Source of the DNA: Bin5 sp965232575
GTDB lineage: Bacteria; Chloroflexota; Anaerolineae; Caldilineales; Caldilineaceae
NCBI GenBank assembly: GCA_965232575.1
Contig: CBDDPZ010000008.1
Location: 496,001-560,000 of the forward strand
Direction: 5' to 3'
Length of the DNA: 64,000 nt
Below the pieces are notes generated by a model, which was not told the DNA's origin, did not search any database, and saw only the letters and a list, made by a program, of their open reading frames with translations. Made by a program: the position numbers and the translations under genes. Below, piece by piece: positions 52,367-63,530 of the stretch (the stretch's first letter is position 1; each line of letters opens with the position of its first letter).

Positions 52367-53062
52367 TCAGTCCCTACGGCCCAGCAGGAGGAAGGCATAG
52401 TAGAGCAGCGTCGTGATCGCCTGGATCGCGGCGGCCACGTAGGTCAGCGCCGCGGCATCGAGCACAGCGTTGACCCCCTTCATCTCGTGCTGACCCACGA
52501 ACCCCTGCGCTACCAGGATCTCCTTGGCCCGCTTGCTGGCGTTAAACTCCACCGGCAGCGTCACCAGCGTAAACACGGCGACCGCGGCGAAGAGGATCAG
52601 ACCCACCAGCGAGATCGTGAACCCCAGGCCAGACCCCATAAACATGCCGATGATAAAGATGATCGGCCCCAGCCAGCTGCCAATCTGCACGCCTGGAACG
52701 ACGGCGTTGCGCAGGGCGAGCGGGGCGTAGTTGGCGCTGTGCTGCAACGCGTGGCCCGCCTCGTGCGCGGCAACGCCGACCGCGGCCACGCTGTTGCTCT
52801 GATAGACCTGCGGACTCAGGCGCAGCGTCCTCGACCTCGGATCGTAGTGGTCGGAGAGGAAGCCGCGCGTCTCTTCGACGTTGACGTGGCCCAGCCCGTT
52901 GGCGTCGAGGATGCGCCGCGCCACCTGCGCGCCGGCCGCGCCCCGCCCTGCCTCCACACGCGAATACTTGTTGAACGCAGATTTGACCTTCATCTGCGCC
53001 CACAAACCCAGCGCAAGCGCAGGCAGGCTGATGATGAAATAGAGCGGATCGAAGAAAAACAT
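52367..53062 (-). CDS. Zinc metallopeptidase, YugP/Zn_peptidase_2 family
   Basis: A 231-residue membrane-embedded zinc peptidase. The H-E-x-x-H motif is VGVAAHEAGHALQH near residue 105, with conserved LSPQVYQSNSVAA before it. Three or four membrane segments follow, including IGSWLGPIIFIIGMFMGSGL and FTLVTLPVEFNASKRAKEIL. GAGG lies just before the ATG at 53062. Length is typical. The physiological substrate of the family is not established; membrane protein quality control is the usual guess. Confidence 0.88.
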   Translation of the reverse strand: MFFFDPLYFIISLPALALGLWAQMKVKSAFNKYSRVEAGRGAAGAQVARRILDANGLGHVNVEETRGFLSDHYDPRSRTLRLSPQVYQSNSVAAVGVAAHEAGHALQHSANYAPLALRNAVVPGVQIGSWLGPIIFIIGMFMGSGLGFTISLVGLILFAAVAVFTLVTLPVEFNASKRAKEILVAQGFVGQHEMKGVNAVLDAAALTYVAAAIQAITTLLYYAFLLLGRRD

Positions 53063-53321
53063 ATCTCACCTCGTAGAGAGTGTTTAACTAGGAGACGAAT
53101 CTCCGATTGCGGCCGATTCGTTTGTTATCTGGCTAAACGCAGACCCGGAACTGTTTTCCAAGTCTACGTCTTAAGTTTACACAAGCCTGGCGTTCGGTTC
53201 CTGACGCGCACCTGACACGGCGCTGTCACCTGACTGAACAGGCTGAATTGTAGTTGTATTATACCATTACGAATCCAGTATAGCCGCGGTTTCTTATCCT
53301 TGCGTTAGCGTTCGGTTAGCT

Positions 53322-55055
53322 CTACGTTTGCGCGCGTCTGCGCGCCAAGGCCGCCAGCTGCCGGATCTCGGCGCTGCCCAGAAGGTAGCTGGCAAGCGCA
53401 TAGATGAGAACGCCGGTCCCGGCCCCGACAACGGCCGCGATCCAGCCGGCGGGAATCCCGAAGACGGCGCTGCCGTCGGGCAGAAGTTCCAAGCCGAGGA
53501 GGACTGCGCCGGCCATGACCACGGACGCAAGCAGGGAGCGCCCGCCGCTCGTCAGCAGCTGGCGCACGGGCAGGCCCTGCAAGGTCGTCGCCTGCCCTGC
53601 CTCCTGGTTGGGTGCGCGCACCTTACGTCCCAGCAGGATCAGCAGGACGATCATCTCCAGCGCGGTGGCGATACTGTTGGCCAGGGCGAGGCCGCCAAAA
53701 CTCAACCGCCCAATCAGGGCCAGGCTGAGGAGGATGTTGAGCGCCATGGTGACGACGCCGACGACCACCGGCGTGGCGGTGTCGTGGAGTGCGTAAAAGA
53801 CCCGCACCATGATTTCGACGACGGCATGGGCGACCAGCCCGAGGGCATAAAAGCGCAGCGCGTAGGCGACCGCCTGGGTGCTGGCGGCGTCGAAACGCCC
53901 CCGCTGGAAGAGAAGCTCGATCAGGGGTTCGTCCAGAACAAAAAGCAGGAACGCAGCCGGTATCGACAGGAAGAGGATCAGCCGCAGCAGGCCGGTGAGC
54001 GTTTCCAGCAGCTGGGCGCGGTTGCCGGCGGCGACCTGCGCCGAGAAGGTGGGGAAGGCAACCGTCGCCACGGCCTGGGCAAAGATGCCCTGCGGCAACA
54101 GCATCAGCAGCCAGGCGTAGTTGAGGGCGCTGAGGCTGCCGTCCGGCAGGCCGCTGGCCAGGACCGTGTTGACGAAAAAGTTGAGCTGGACAAAGAGCAG
54201 CCCCAGCACGCGCGGCCCCATCAGCCGCGCCACCTCCCGCACCTGCGCATCGCCGGCACGGAAGCTGAAGCGGTAGCGCACGTTCTGCCGCAGGAGAGCC
54301 GGCAACTGCACGAGCAGGTGCAGCACGGCGCCGGCGGCCACGCCGATCACAAGGCCGTGGATGCCGACCACCGGCGCGAGCAGCCAGGCGCCGGCGATGA
54401 TGGCGCAGTTGTAGAGCACGGGCGCGACGGCCGGCAGCAGAAAGTGCTGCACCGCGTTGAGCGCGCCCATGATGAGGCCGCTAGCGCCGAAGACGACCGT
54501 ACTCGCCAGCATCCAGCGCATCAGCGAAGCCGTCATCCGTTGCTGTTCGACGGAGAAGCCCGGCGCGATCATCCTGGCGGCCAGAGGTTCGGCAAACAGC
54601 ATCGCCATCCCGCACAGAAGGAGGAGGAACAGGGTCAACAGGTTCAGAACGCGGCTGAACAGCAGCCACGCCTGTTTCTGGCTGTCCTCTGTCCAGGCGG
54701 CGGCGAATGTGGGGATGAAGGCGCTGCCCAGGGCGCCGCCCGCCACCAGTTGGAAGAGCAGGTCGGGGATGCGGAAAGCGGCCAGGTAGGCGTCCAGATC
54801 GGCCGCGGTGCCGAAGCGGGCGCCGATGATCATTTCCCGCAGCAGGCCCGTTCCCCGGCTGAGGATGAACAGCAGCATGACCAGCGTCGCCGCGCTCGCG
54901 ATCCCTTTGCTGTCCAGTGCCCGCACACCTGAAGCCCTTCGGGCAGGGGAACTTCCGGGGAGCTTCCGGGGAGCTTCCAGGTTTGTCCCCGCCGTTCCCC
55001 TGGTGTTTCCCTGCCGTTCCCCCGGTGGTTCGCTGCGGCTGTCCGGTTTCGTCAT
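53322..55055 (-). CDS. murJ: Lipid II flippase MurJ
   Basis: A 577-residue polytopic membrane protein of the MOP superfamily with about 14 helices; it moves the peptidoglycan precursor lipid II across the inner membrane. Family marks include ILSRGTGLLREMIIGARFGT, DAYLAAFRIPDLLFQLVAGG, GALGSAFIPTF and the C-terminal region (AFLLFVLDEPLIELLFQRG). A 43-residue polar, low-complexity N-terminal extension precedes the first helix. The ATG at 55055 has no good RBS, so a GTG at 54926 (VRALDSKGIASA) is a credible start. The 259-base gap to the peptidase gene contains no gene. Confidence 0.93.
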   Translation of the reverse strand: MTKPDSRSEPPGERQGNTRGTAGTNLEAPRKLPGSSPARRASGVRALDSKGIASAATLVMLLFILSRGTGLLREMIIGARFGTAADLDAYLAAFRIPDLLFQLVAGGALGSAFIPTFAAAWTEDSQKQAWLLFSRVLNLLTLFLLLLCGMAMLFAEPLAARMIAPGFSVEQQRMTASLMRWMLASTVVFGASGLIMGALNAVQHFLLPAVAPVLYNCAIIAGAWLLAPVVGIHGLVIGVAAGAVLHLLVQLPALLRQNVRYRFSFRAGDAQVREVARLMGPRVLGLLFVQLNFFVNTVLASGLPDGSLSALNYAWLLMLLPQGIFAQAVATVAFPTFSAQVAAGNRAQLLETLTGLLRLILFLSIPAAFLLFVLDEPLIELLFQRGRFDAASTQAVAYALRFYALGLVAHAVVEIMVRVFYALHDTATPVVVGVVTMALNILLSLALIGRLSFGGLALANSIATALEMIVLLILLGRKVRAPNQEAGQATTLQGLPVRQLLTSGGRSLLASVVMAGAVLLGLELLPDGSAVFGIPAGWIAAVVGAGTGVLIYALASYLLGSAEIRQLAALARRRAQT

Positions 55056-55220
55056 GGCGGTGGATGATGATGCTGGTGAACGCCTGCCAATTTTTGTTTA
55101 GCGGGAACGGTTCTGTACAATATGTTTTCTTCCCCGTGCAGTTTTCAGTCGTCGGATTTCAGTTGACAAGCAAGCGCTCGCGAAAGACTGTAAACCGAAA
55201 GTTTCCAAGGTAACAATTCC

Positions 55221-55982
55221 ATGTCCTCCGCGTATCTATCAGTGAACGCCTGGCGCGAGATCTTCGCCCGCGTATTCGATGACCCCGACCTGCAGTCCAA
55301 TATCAGCCCGGACTGGTTGATCAACCCTGCTACCCGCCGCCGTCTCAAGTTGGACTATCTGTGCCAGCCGGTCGGTGTCGCCGTGCGCTTCTCCGGCCTG
55401 ACGGGCAAAGGGCGGCGCCGGCGCGACGATTGGGAGATGCTGGAGGAGGAGCAACGCGACCAGACACGCGATGAACTGTGCCGGCTCCACGGCATTCAGC
55501 TGGCTGTGATCGATCCGTTTGACGATCCGGTTAAGCAGATGGACCGTTTCTTGTCGGTGTTGAGCCGGGCCAGCCGTCTGACAGCCCTGGATGGCCGCAG
55601 CGGCCGGGAGAAAGGCGTCTCCATGGATGCGCTGGCCGCGGCGGTGCAAAGCGCCAATCAACTGCGCTTCTCCCTCTCCAGGAATCCGGAGCAGACGGTT
55701 GGAACTCTGGCGGAAGCCTGGCGGGACCGGGAAGCGAACATTGCTACGTCGTTGCAGGAGGCGGCGACTGTGAAAGCGCCGCAGCCGACCCAGTCGCAAC
55801 AGCGTACGCTGGCGCAGCTCGCTTGCAGGCAGCGCATTGTCCACACACATTTCGGCGATGGCGTGATTACGGAAGTGAGCGGGGAGGGCGTGGATAAACG
55901 GATCAAGATCCTCTTCGACGGCGACCAGGAGCGCACCTTTCTCGCCTCCCTTCTGGCCGATAAGCTGAAAGCGGTTCCCTGA
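55221..55982 (+). CDS. Hypothetical protein with C-terminal Tudor-like region
   Basis: A 253-residue protein starting MSSAYLSVNAWREIFARVFD. The C-terminal 55 residues (CRQRIVHTHFGDGVITEVSG then EGVDKRIKILFDGDQERTF) resemble the Tudor-like region at the end of UvrD/PcrA-type helicases, which binds DNA or RNA polymerase. The middle part (DDWEMLEEEQRDQTRDELCR) is helical and the rest is not recognised. It is divergent from murJ, with a 165-nt gap. Function is unknown; a nucleic-acid-linked role is inference from the Tudor-like end. Confidence 0.6.
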   Translation: MSSAYLSVNAWREIFARVFDDPDLQSNISPDWLINPATRRRLKLDYLCQPVGVAVRFSGLTGKGRRRRDDWEMLEEEQRDQTRDELCRLHGIQLAVIDPFDDPVKQMDRFLSVLSRASRLTALDGRSGREKGVSMDALAAAVQSANQLRFSLSRNPEQTVGTLAEAWRDREANIATSLQEAATVKAPQPTQSQQRTLAQLACRQRIVHTHFGDGVITEVSGEGVDKRIKILFDGDQERTFLASLLADKLKAVP

Positions 55983-56065
55983 CAACGAAGAGACACCCGC
56001 GGAGACACCCTCAACTCGCTTCGCAACGGCCGGACCCTCCGTCCCACAACGCTCCCTGAACAGTG

Positions 56066-56098
56066 CAAAAACACCCTTACTCAGTAGGCAAGGGTGTT
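56066..56098 (-). terminator. Intrinsic terminator of the FmdB gene
   Basis: Arms AACACCCTT (56070-56078) and AAGGGTGTT (56090-56098) pair perfectly over 9 bp around an 11-nt loop. Read on the minus strand, the stem is followed by TTTTTGC, i.e. a U-run, so it terminates minus-strand transcription after 56228. Confidence 0.8.
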
Positions 56099-56227
56099 GG
56101 TAATCAGGCATGGACCACTGCGCAGCCACGCCGTTGTTTGTGCGCGATATGATTTCAGATACGCGGCCGCGCCGGCGAGGATACCCGACTGCCCTCTCAC
56201 CACAGCCGCTATCAAAACGGGCAAGGG

Positions 56228-56590
56228 CTACCCGTCTTCTTTTGCGGTACTCTTGGATTCACTCGGTGAACTGCTCTTCGATTCCGCCTTGGTTTCGCTC
56301 TTGGACTCGCCTTTCGGTTCGCTCTCTGCGGCCTTTTCCGGCCCGGAGCCATTGCTGTCAGTCTTTTGCGCCTCTTTCTTCTGGGCCGCGGCCTTTTTCT
56401 TTTCATCCTCCTTCTTGCTGTCGGTTATGTACCATCCACTGCCTTTGAAGTGAATGGCCGGCTGACTGAGTAGCCGGGTGACTTCGACCGAGCTGCAGGC
56501 CGGGCAAGCGGGAAGAACGGTGCTGGAAAATGACACGATGCGTTCGTATTGATGACCGCACTCTTGGCAGGCAAGTTCATAAATTGGCAT
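56228..56590 (-). CDS. FmdB-type zinc-ribbon protein
   Basis: A 120-residue protein. N-terminal MPIYELACQECGHQYERIVS and LPACPACSSVEVTRLLSQPA carry two C-x-x-C knuckles of the FmdB/CxxC_CXXC_SSSS family, putative regulators. After residue 60 the sequence becomes a long Lys/Glu/Ser-rich low-complexity tail (SKKEDEKKKAAAQKKEAQK and further), normal for the family in some lineages. ATG at 56590. It ends well before its terminator. Confidence 0.88.
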   Translation of the reverse strand: MPIYELACQECGHQYERIVSFSSTVLPACPACSSVEVTRLLSQPAIHFKGSGWYITDSKKEDEKKKAAAQKKEAQKTDSNGSGPEKAAESEPKGESKSETKAESKSSSPSESKSTAKEDG

Positions 56591-56663
56591 CGAACAGTCT
56601 CTTCCTTGTCGTGATTTTCTTTGTCAAATCCGCGGACACAACTATACTACTTGAAGTCCTCTC

Positions 56664-57383
56664 ATGTCCCGATCTGTTGCGTCCTTCACCGTAACGGGCG
56701 CATTCGGTAAGTATACCTTTTTACAGAACTGTTGTCGAATCCGAACAGAGAATTTTGACTCAGGTTTGTGCGGACTCCGTCCGCCTCTGCCGGTCCGAAT
56801 CGTGGATCCTTCAGACACAGGCGTCACGTCTGGACACCGGCTTGATCAAGGTTCAACACACGCCCAGCCGATGTTTTTTGACTTTGTTCAAGGCGCAATC
56901 GAAAACGGGTGTTACGAACCGGAGGGCGTCTACCTGACGGCGCCATTTGAAGGTCGGCGGCGCGTCGTCCAGGCGTGGGGAGCCCGCCCGGAGTACTATC
57001 GCCGCTTTGTGGTAGGCGCTAAATCACTCCTCGGACACAATGGCGTCGACTTTGAAATGCTTCCCAACGAGAGAATCATCGCGGCGGACAGCGGCATCGT
57101 CACCACAATCGGCAATGACCGCGAACGGTATGGCCGCTTTGTCCGCATCTCCCACGCATGGGGCGAGTCTCTATACACGCGCTTTCAAACGTTTGTCGTC
57201 GACGCAGGACAACATGTGGAACGTGGTGATCTGCTTGGCTACTATAATCAACTGCCCGAGCCAGGACAACAGTTTCATTTTGGCGTCCGGTTTGTTCCAT
57301 ATGTGATCGTTGATGGATGGGGCGGTTATTCAAATCCGCTGCCTCATTTTTCACCGGATTCTATTCTGATTGACTCTGATTGA
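56664..57383 (+). CDS. M23-type peptidase-like protein with altered HxH
   Basis: A 239-residue frame. The C-terminal 150 residues resemble lysostaphin/LytM metallopeptidases: GHNGVDFEMLPNERIIAADS gives the first zinc ligands (H, D), YGRFVRISHAWGESLYTRF the middle strand, and GQQFHFGVRFVPY the region that should contain H-x-H. Here the first histidine is glutamine (Q-F-H), so catalysis may be impaired. The first 70 residues look non-conserved; an ATG at 56871 (MFFDFVQGAIENG) is a possible real start, though without a clear RBS. No signal peptide in either case. Confidence 0.6.
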   Translation: MSRSVASFTVTGAFGKYTFLQNCCRIRTENFDSGLCGLRPPLPVRIVDPSDTGVTSGHRLDQGSTHAQPMFFDFVQGAIENGCYEPEGVYLTAPFEGRRRVVQAWGARPEYYRRFVVGAKSLLGHNGVDFEMLPNERIIAADSGIVTTIGNDRERYGRFVRISHAWGESLYTRFQTFVVDAGQHVERGDLLGYYNQLPEPGQQFHFGVRFVPYVIVDGWGGYSNPLPHFSPDSILIDSD

Positions 57384-57790
57384 CTTATCTTTTTTAAAGA
57401 AATTTTTGTCATAGATTTATTTTTATTAATTAGTATGACTTCGTAGGGGCTGGGGATATGGGGATATGTGAATCCGAGAAACTATATATATGAGGCATGA
57501 GAGAATCGTGTCTGTATGTAGTGGTGAGGCGACTCGAGGAGCGTAATTTCAGTGGGGATAATTCAGAGGAAAGTAGGGGATAGGTTTGGACGGAACAATC
57601 CGCCGAACAAATGTTCGACACAGGATGTAGTATTTCTCCACAAGTTGTCCCCGATTGGGCATAACTCGCAGGAAATGGGGATAAAGAGAGAACAGAGTTA
57701 CAAACAAAAATTATCCACTTTTTTCGAAGTTATCCCCCACTTTATCCCCAATTATCCCACTTTTCCCCACATATGGATGGTTTATCCACA
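57384..57790. other. Candidate replication origin (oriC): AT-rich stretch plus DnaA-box-like cluster
   Basis: 57384-57440 is strongly AT-rich (possible unwinding element). 57553-57790 contains DnaA-box-like 9-mers: TTATCCACA (57782-57790, perfect consensus), TTATCCACT (57711), TTATCCCCC (57730), TTATCCCCA (57742) and TTATCCCAC (57752), and on the other strand TTATCCCCA at 57553-57561 and 57676-57684. The five plus-strand sites lie 10-30 nt apart within 80 nt. No gene is visible in 57384-57895. dnaA is not in the window, so this rests on motif clustering only. Confidence 0.6.
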
Positions 57791-57895
57791 ATTTTTGTGC
57801 CCAAATCGACTTCAGTTTTCGTCTCAGTCGCCGGATGCGGAGAAAAGATCGTTGGCGATCTGCCTGGGTCCTGCCAGCGCGAGGTCGGTTTCATT

Positions 57896-60160
57896 GTGGT
57901 GACCTATACCCAGGGGCGCAAGCCGGCGGAGGACCTGTTTGCGCAGGCACGCGCGGAACGGATCGATGCTAACGCGCCCCTGGCCGCGCGTATGCGCCCC
58001 CGCACCCTCGATGAGTTCATTGGCCAGGAGGCGATTGTGGGCCCCGGCCGGCTCCTGCGGCGGGCGATTCAGGCGGACCGGCTGAGCAGCCTGATTTTCT
58101 ACGGTCCGCCCGGTACCGGCAAGACGACCCTGGCCCAGGTGATCGCCAACACGACGGCCGCCCACTTCACCGCGCTTAACGCTGTGCTGGCCGGCCTCAA
58201 AGACATCCGCGCAACGGTGGCGGAGGCCCAGGAGCGGTGGGCGCTTCACGATCAGGGTACGATTCTCTTTGTCGATGAGGTGCACCGCTTCAACAAGGCC
58301 CAGCAGGACGCGCTCCTGCCCTGGGTGGAAAACGGCACGGTTACGTTCATCGGCGCGACGACCGAAAACCCCTATTTTGAAGTCATCAAGGCCCTGGTCA
58401 GCCGCAGCCGCATCTTTCAGCTTAAGACGCTGACGGCAGAGCATCTGCGGCAGATCATGCAGACCGCTCTCAGCACGCCCCAACGCGGCTACGGCGGCCG
58501 GCGCGTTGAGATCGAGGACGACGCAATCGATCATCTGGTCTCGATCGCCAATGGCGACGCCCGCGCCCTGCTGAATGCGCTGGAGCTGGCCGTCGAGACC
58601 ACCGACGCCGACAAGGACGGCACCGTCCGCATCACACTCGCCATTGCCGAGGAGTCGATTCAACGCCGCGCCGTGCTGTATGACAAAGAGGGCGACTATC
58701 ATTTCGATACGATCAGCGCCTTCATCAAGAGCCTGCGCGGCAGCGACCCGGATGCGGCGCTGTACTGGCTGGCGAAGATGGTCTACGCCGGCGAGGAGCC
58801 GCGTTATATCTTTCGGCGCATGTTGATCCTGGCGAGCGAGGATGTGGGCATGGCCGATCCGCAAGCGGTTCAGGTGGTCAACGCCTGCGCCGAAGCCTTT
58901 GACCGCGTCGGCCTGCCGGAGGGCAACTTTCCCCTGGCGCAGGCCGCGCTCTATCTGGCGACCGCGGAAAAGTCCAATTCGGTCCTGGCATTCTTCGACG
59001 CGCTCGAGGCTGTGCGCAATGAGCCTGATTCCGATGTTCCCAATCACCTGCGCGACGCCAACCGCGACAGCGAGGGGTTTGGGCACGGGGCCGGCTATCT
59101 CTATCCGCACGCCTACCGGGACCACTGGGTGGCGCAGCAGTATCTTCCCAGCGCGCTCCAGGGCAAGGTCTTTTACGAGCCGACGGGCCAGGGGTATGAG
59201 GCCGGGATCGGCGCCGCCGGGTCACGGCGGCGCGAGGCCCAGCTGGCCGCCATGCTGGAGGGCTTTGGCGCGCCGCCGGAGATTTTGACATTCGCGCCCG
59301 ATGAGTCCGCCCGCGATCGCTGGCTCCAGCGGACGATTGCGCAGGCTGGTGAAGCGACTGCCGCGCTACGGGATCGCATTCTGGCTGGCGGGGCCCTTGA
59401 GCGGCACAGCGTTGTGCTCGATGTGAATGCCGGCAGCGGTCTGCTGACGTGGGAGGCGCTGCGGCGCGCGCCCGAAGGCGGCGTCTACGCGCTGGCGTTC
59501 AACGAGGCGGACCGGCAGGCGCTGCAGGAGCAGGCGCAAAGCCTGGACGAAGTCGAGAGGCCAATTGTCCTGAAAGGGGCGCCCGGTGGAGCGGCGCAAC
59601 GGTTCGATGCTGAAGAGGTCCGTTTTGATGCGATAGTCGGACGCAACGCCCTGCTTGGCTCCGTGGACAAAGAGGCTGCCCTGGCGCATCTGGCCGAAAA
59701 GCTGGCCGCGGACGGTTGGCTTGCCCTGGCCGAGACGATACCGAGACATACGCAGAGAATCTACGCCCTGGGGGATCGCTCTCTACTCCAACCGGAGCTG
59801 GCCGAGCGGCTGGTCGCGGCCGAAGAGGCGATCTACGCCGATGCCGCGGATCGGCTGGTCAACTGGGACGAGGAGACGTTGCAAGCCGCGCTTTCCGCTG
59901 CTTTTCCTGACGAAGCGCGGGCCGGGCGGGTCTCGATGGAGCGGATCGACACCGATACCGATCTGCGCATTACCGATGCGCACGTCCGGCGCTGGTTCGG
60001 CCCGGCTTCTGGCGAGCGCAAATCCTATGCCGAGCGGCTGGCTGAACGGATGCAGCCTGATGAGGTAGAGCAGATCGAGAACTGGATCAGGGGGCAAATG
60101 TTGAATCAGACCGTGACCTGGAAGCGCCGCACAGTGTTGATACGGGTTGCGGGGCGGTAG
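57896..60160 (+). CDS. rarA: RarA/MgsA-type AAA ATPase fused to a methyltransferase-like C-terminal domain
   Basis: A 754-residue protein. The N-terminal about 430 residues are the replication-associated recombination protein RarA (clamp-loader-like): RPRTLDEFIGQEAIVGPGRL, Walker A YGPPGTGKTTLAQVI near residue 72, Walker B ILFVDEVHRFNKAQQ, sensor 1 GATTENPYFEV, and LRDANRDSEGFGHGAGYLYP near the end of the core. The last about 300 residues include SVVLDVNAGSGLLTWEALRR, a SAM-binding-like motif I, followed by other Rossmann features. Fusions of this kind are known from cyanobacteria. GTG at 57896 or 57899; the upstream frame overlaps the DnaA-box region and is unlikely to be coding. Confidence 0.88.
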   Translation: MVTYTQGRKPAEDLFAQARAERIDANAPLAARMRPRTLDEFIGQEAIVGPGRLLRRAIQADRLSSLIFYGPPGTGKTTLAQVIANTTAAHFTALNAVLAGLKDIRATVAEAQERWALHDQGTILFVDEVHRFNKAQQDALLPWVENGTVTFIGATTENPYFEVIKALVSRSRIFQLKTLTAEHLRQIMQTALSTPQRGYGGRRVEIEDDAIDHLVSIANGDARALLNALELAVETTDADKDGTVRITLAIAEESIQRRAVLYDKEGDYHFDTISAFIKSLRGSDPDAALYWLAKMVYAGEEPRYIFRRMLILASEDVGMADPQAVQVVNACAEAFDRVGLPEGNFPLAQAALYLATAEKSNSVLAFFDALEAVRNEPDSDVPNHLRDANRDSEGFGHGAGYLYPHAYRDHWVAQQYLPSALQGKVFYEPTGQGYEAGIGAAGSRRREAQLAAMLEGFGAPPEILTFAPDESARDRWLQRTIAQAGEATAALRDRILAGGALERHSVVLDVNAGSGLLTWEALRRAPEGGVYALAFNEADRQALQEQAQSLDEVERPIVLKGAPGGAAQRFDAEEVRFDAIVGRNALLGSVDKEAALAHLAEKLAADGWLALAETIPRHTQRIYALGDRSLLQPELAERLVAAEEAIYADAADRLVNWDEETLQAALSAAFPDEARAGRVSMERIDTDTDLRITDAHVRRWFGPASGERKSYAERLAERMQPDEVEQIENWIRGQMLNQTVTWKRRTVLIRVAGR

Positions 60161-60205
60161 ATATTCTGTGGCCGACCCAAAGGCGTCCTCTCTGCGCCGC
60201 CTGGG

Positions 60206-63142
<2,937 letters not shown>

Positions 63143-63454
63143 ATTGCATCCCTCTGTTTGCCCGTTGCCGGCGCCAGTGGTTCGGACATGCAGCGGCGGG
63201 CAAAATCGATGGGGGCGTCTCGCCTCCCCTTACACCATACGCAACACGGAGATAAGCGGTTCTCCGATATGAATCCACATCTGTCCTGTCAGCCCCTCAA
63301 TCACATGGATAGCAGTCCAGGCTGCACCGCCTATTCTACCATGCACAGGGAAACCGCCAATGTAGCGGATCCTGTTCTGTTGCCACCGTCTGTCAAAGTG
63401 CCAGCGGCCTATGCGGAGAATACTACAGCGATACATAGTTTCAGCGATTTGTGC

Positions 63455-63504
63455 TACAATGTGTTCGTGGCCGGTGGCTAGTGGTGTCCACTGGCCATCT
63501 TTTC
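63455..63504 (+). promoter_or_regulatory. Leader of the LysM gene: -10 element and terminator-like hairpin
   Basis: -10 TACAAT (63455-63460) is followed by arms GGCCGGTGG (63469-63477) and CCACTGGCC (63488-63496), which pair with one G-T, then ATCTTTTCCC. The hairpin plus T-run sits between the presumed start and the ATG at 63531 and could attenuate. No clear -35 (TACATA 17 nt upstream is the best). The rest of the 388-base gap 63143-63530 shows nothing. Confidence 0.4.
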
Positions 63505-63530
63505 CCTGAGCCACAGGCCACCGCAGGTAA

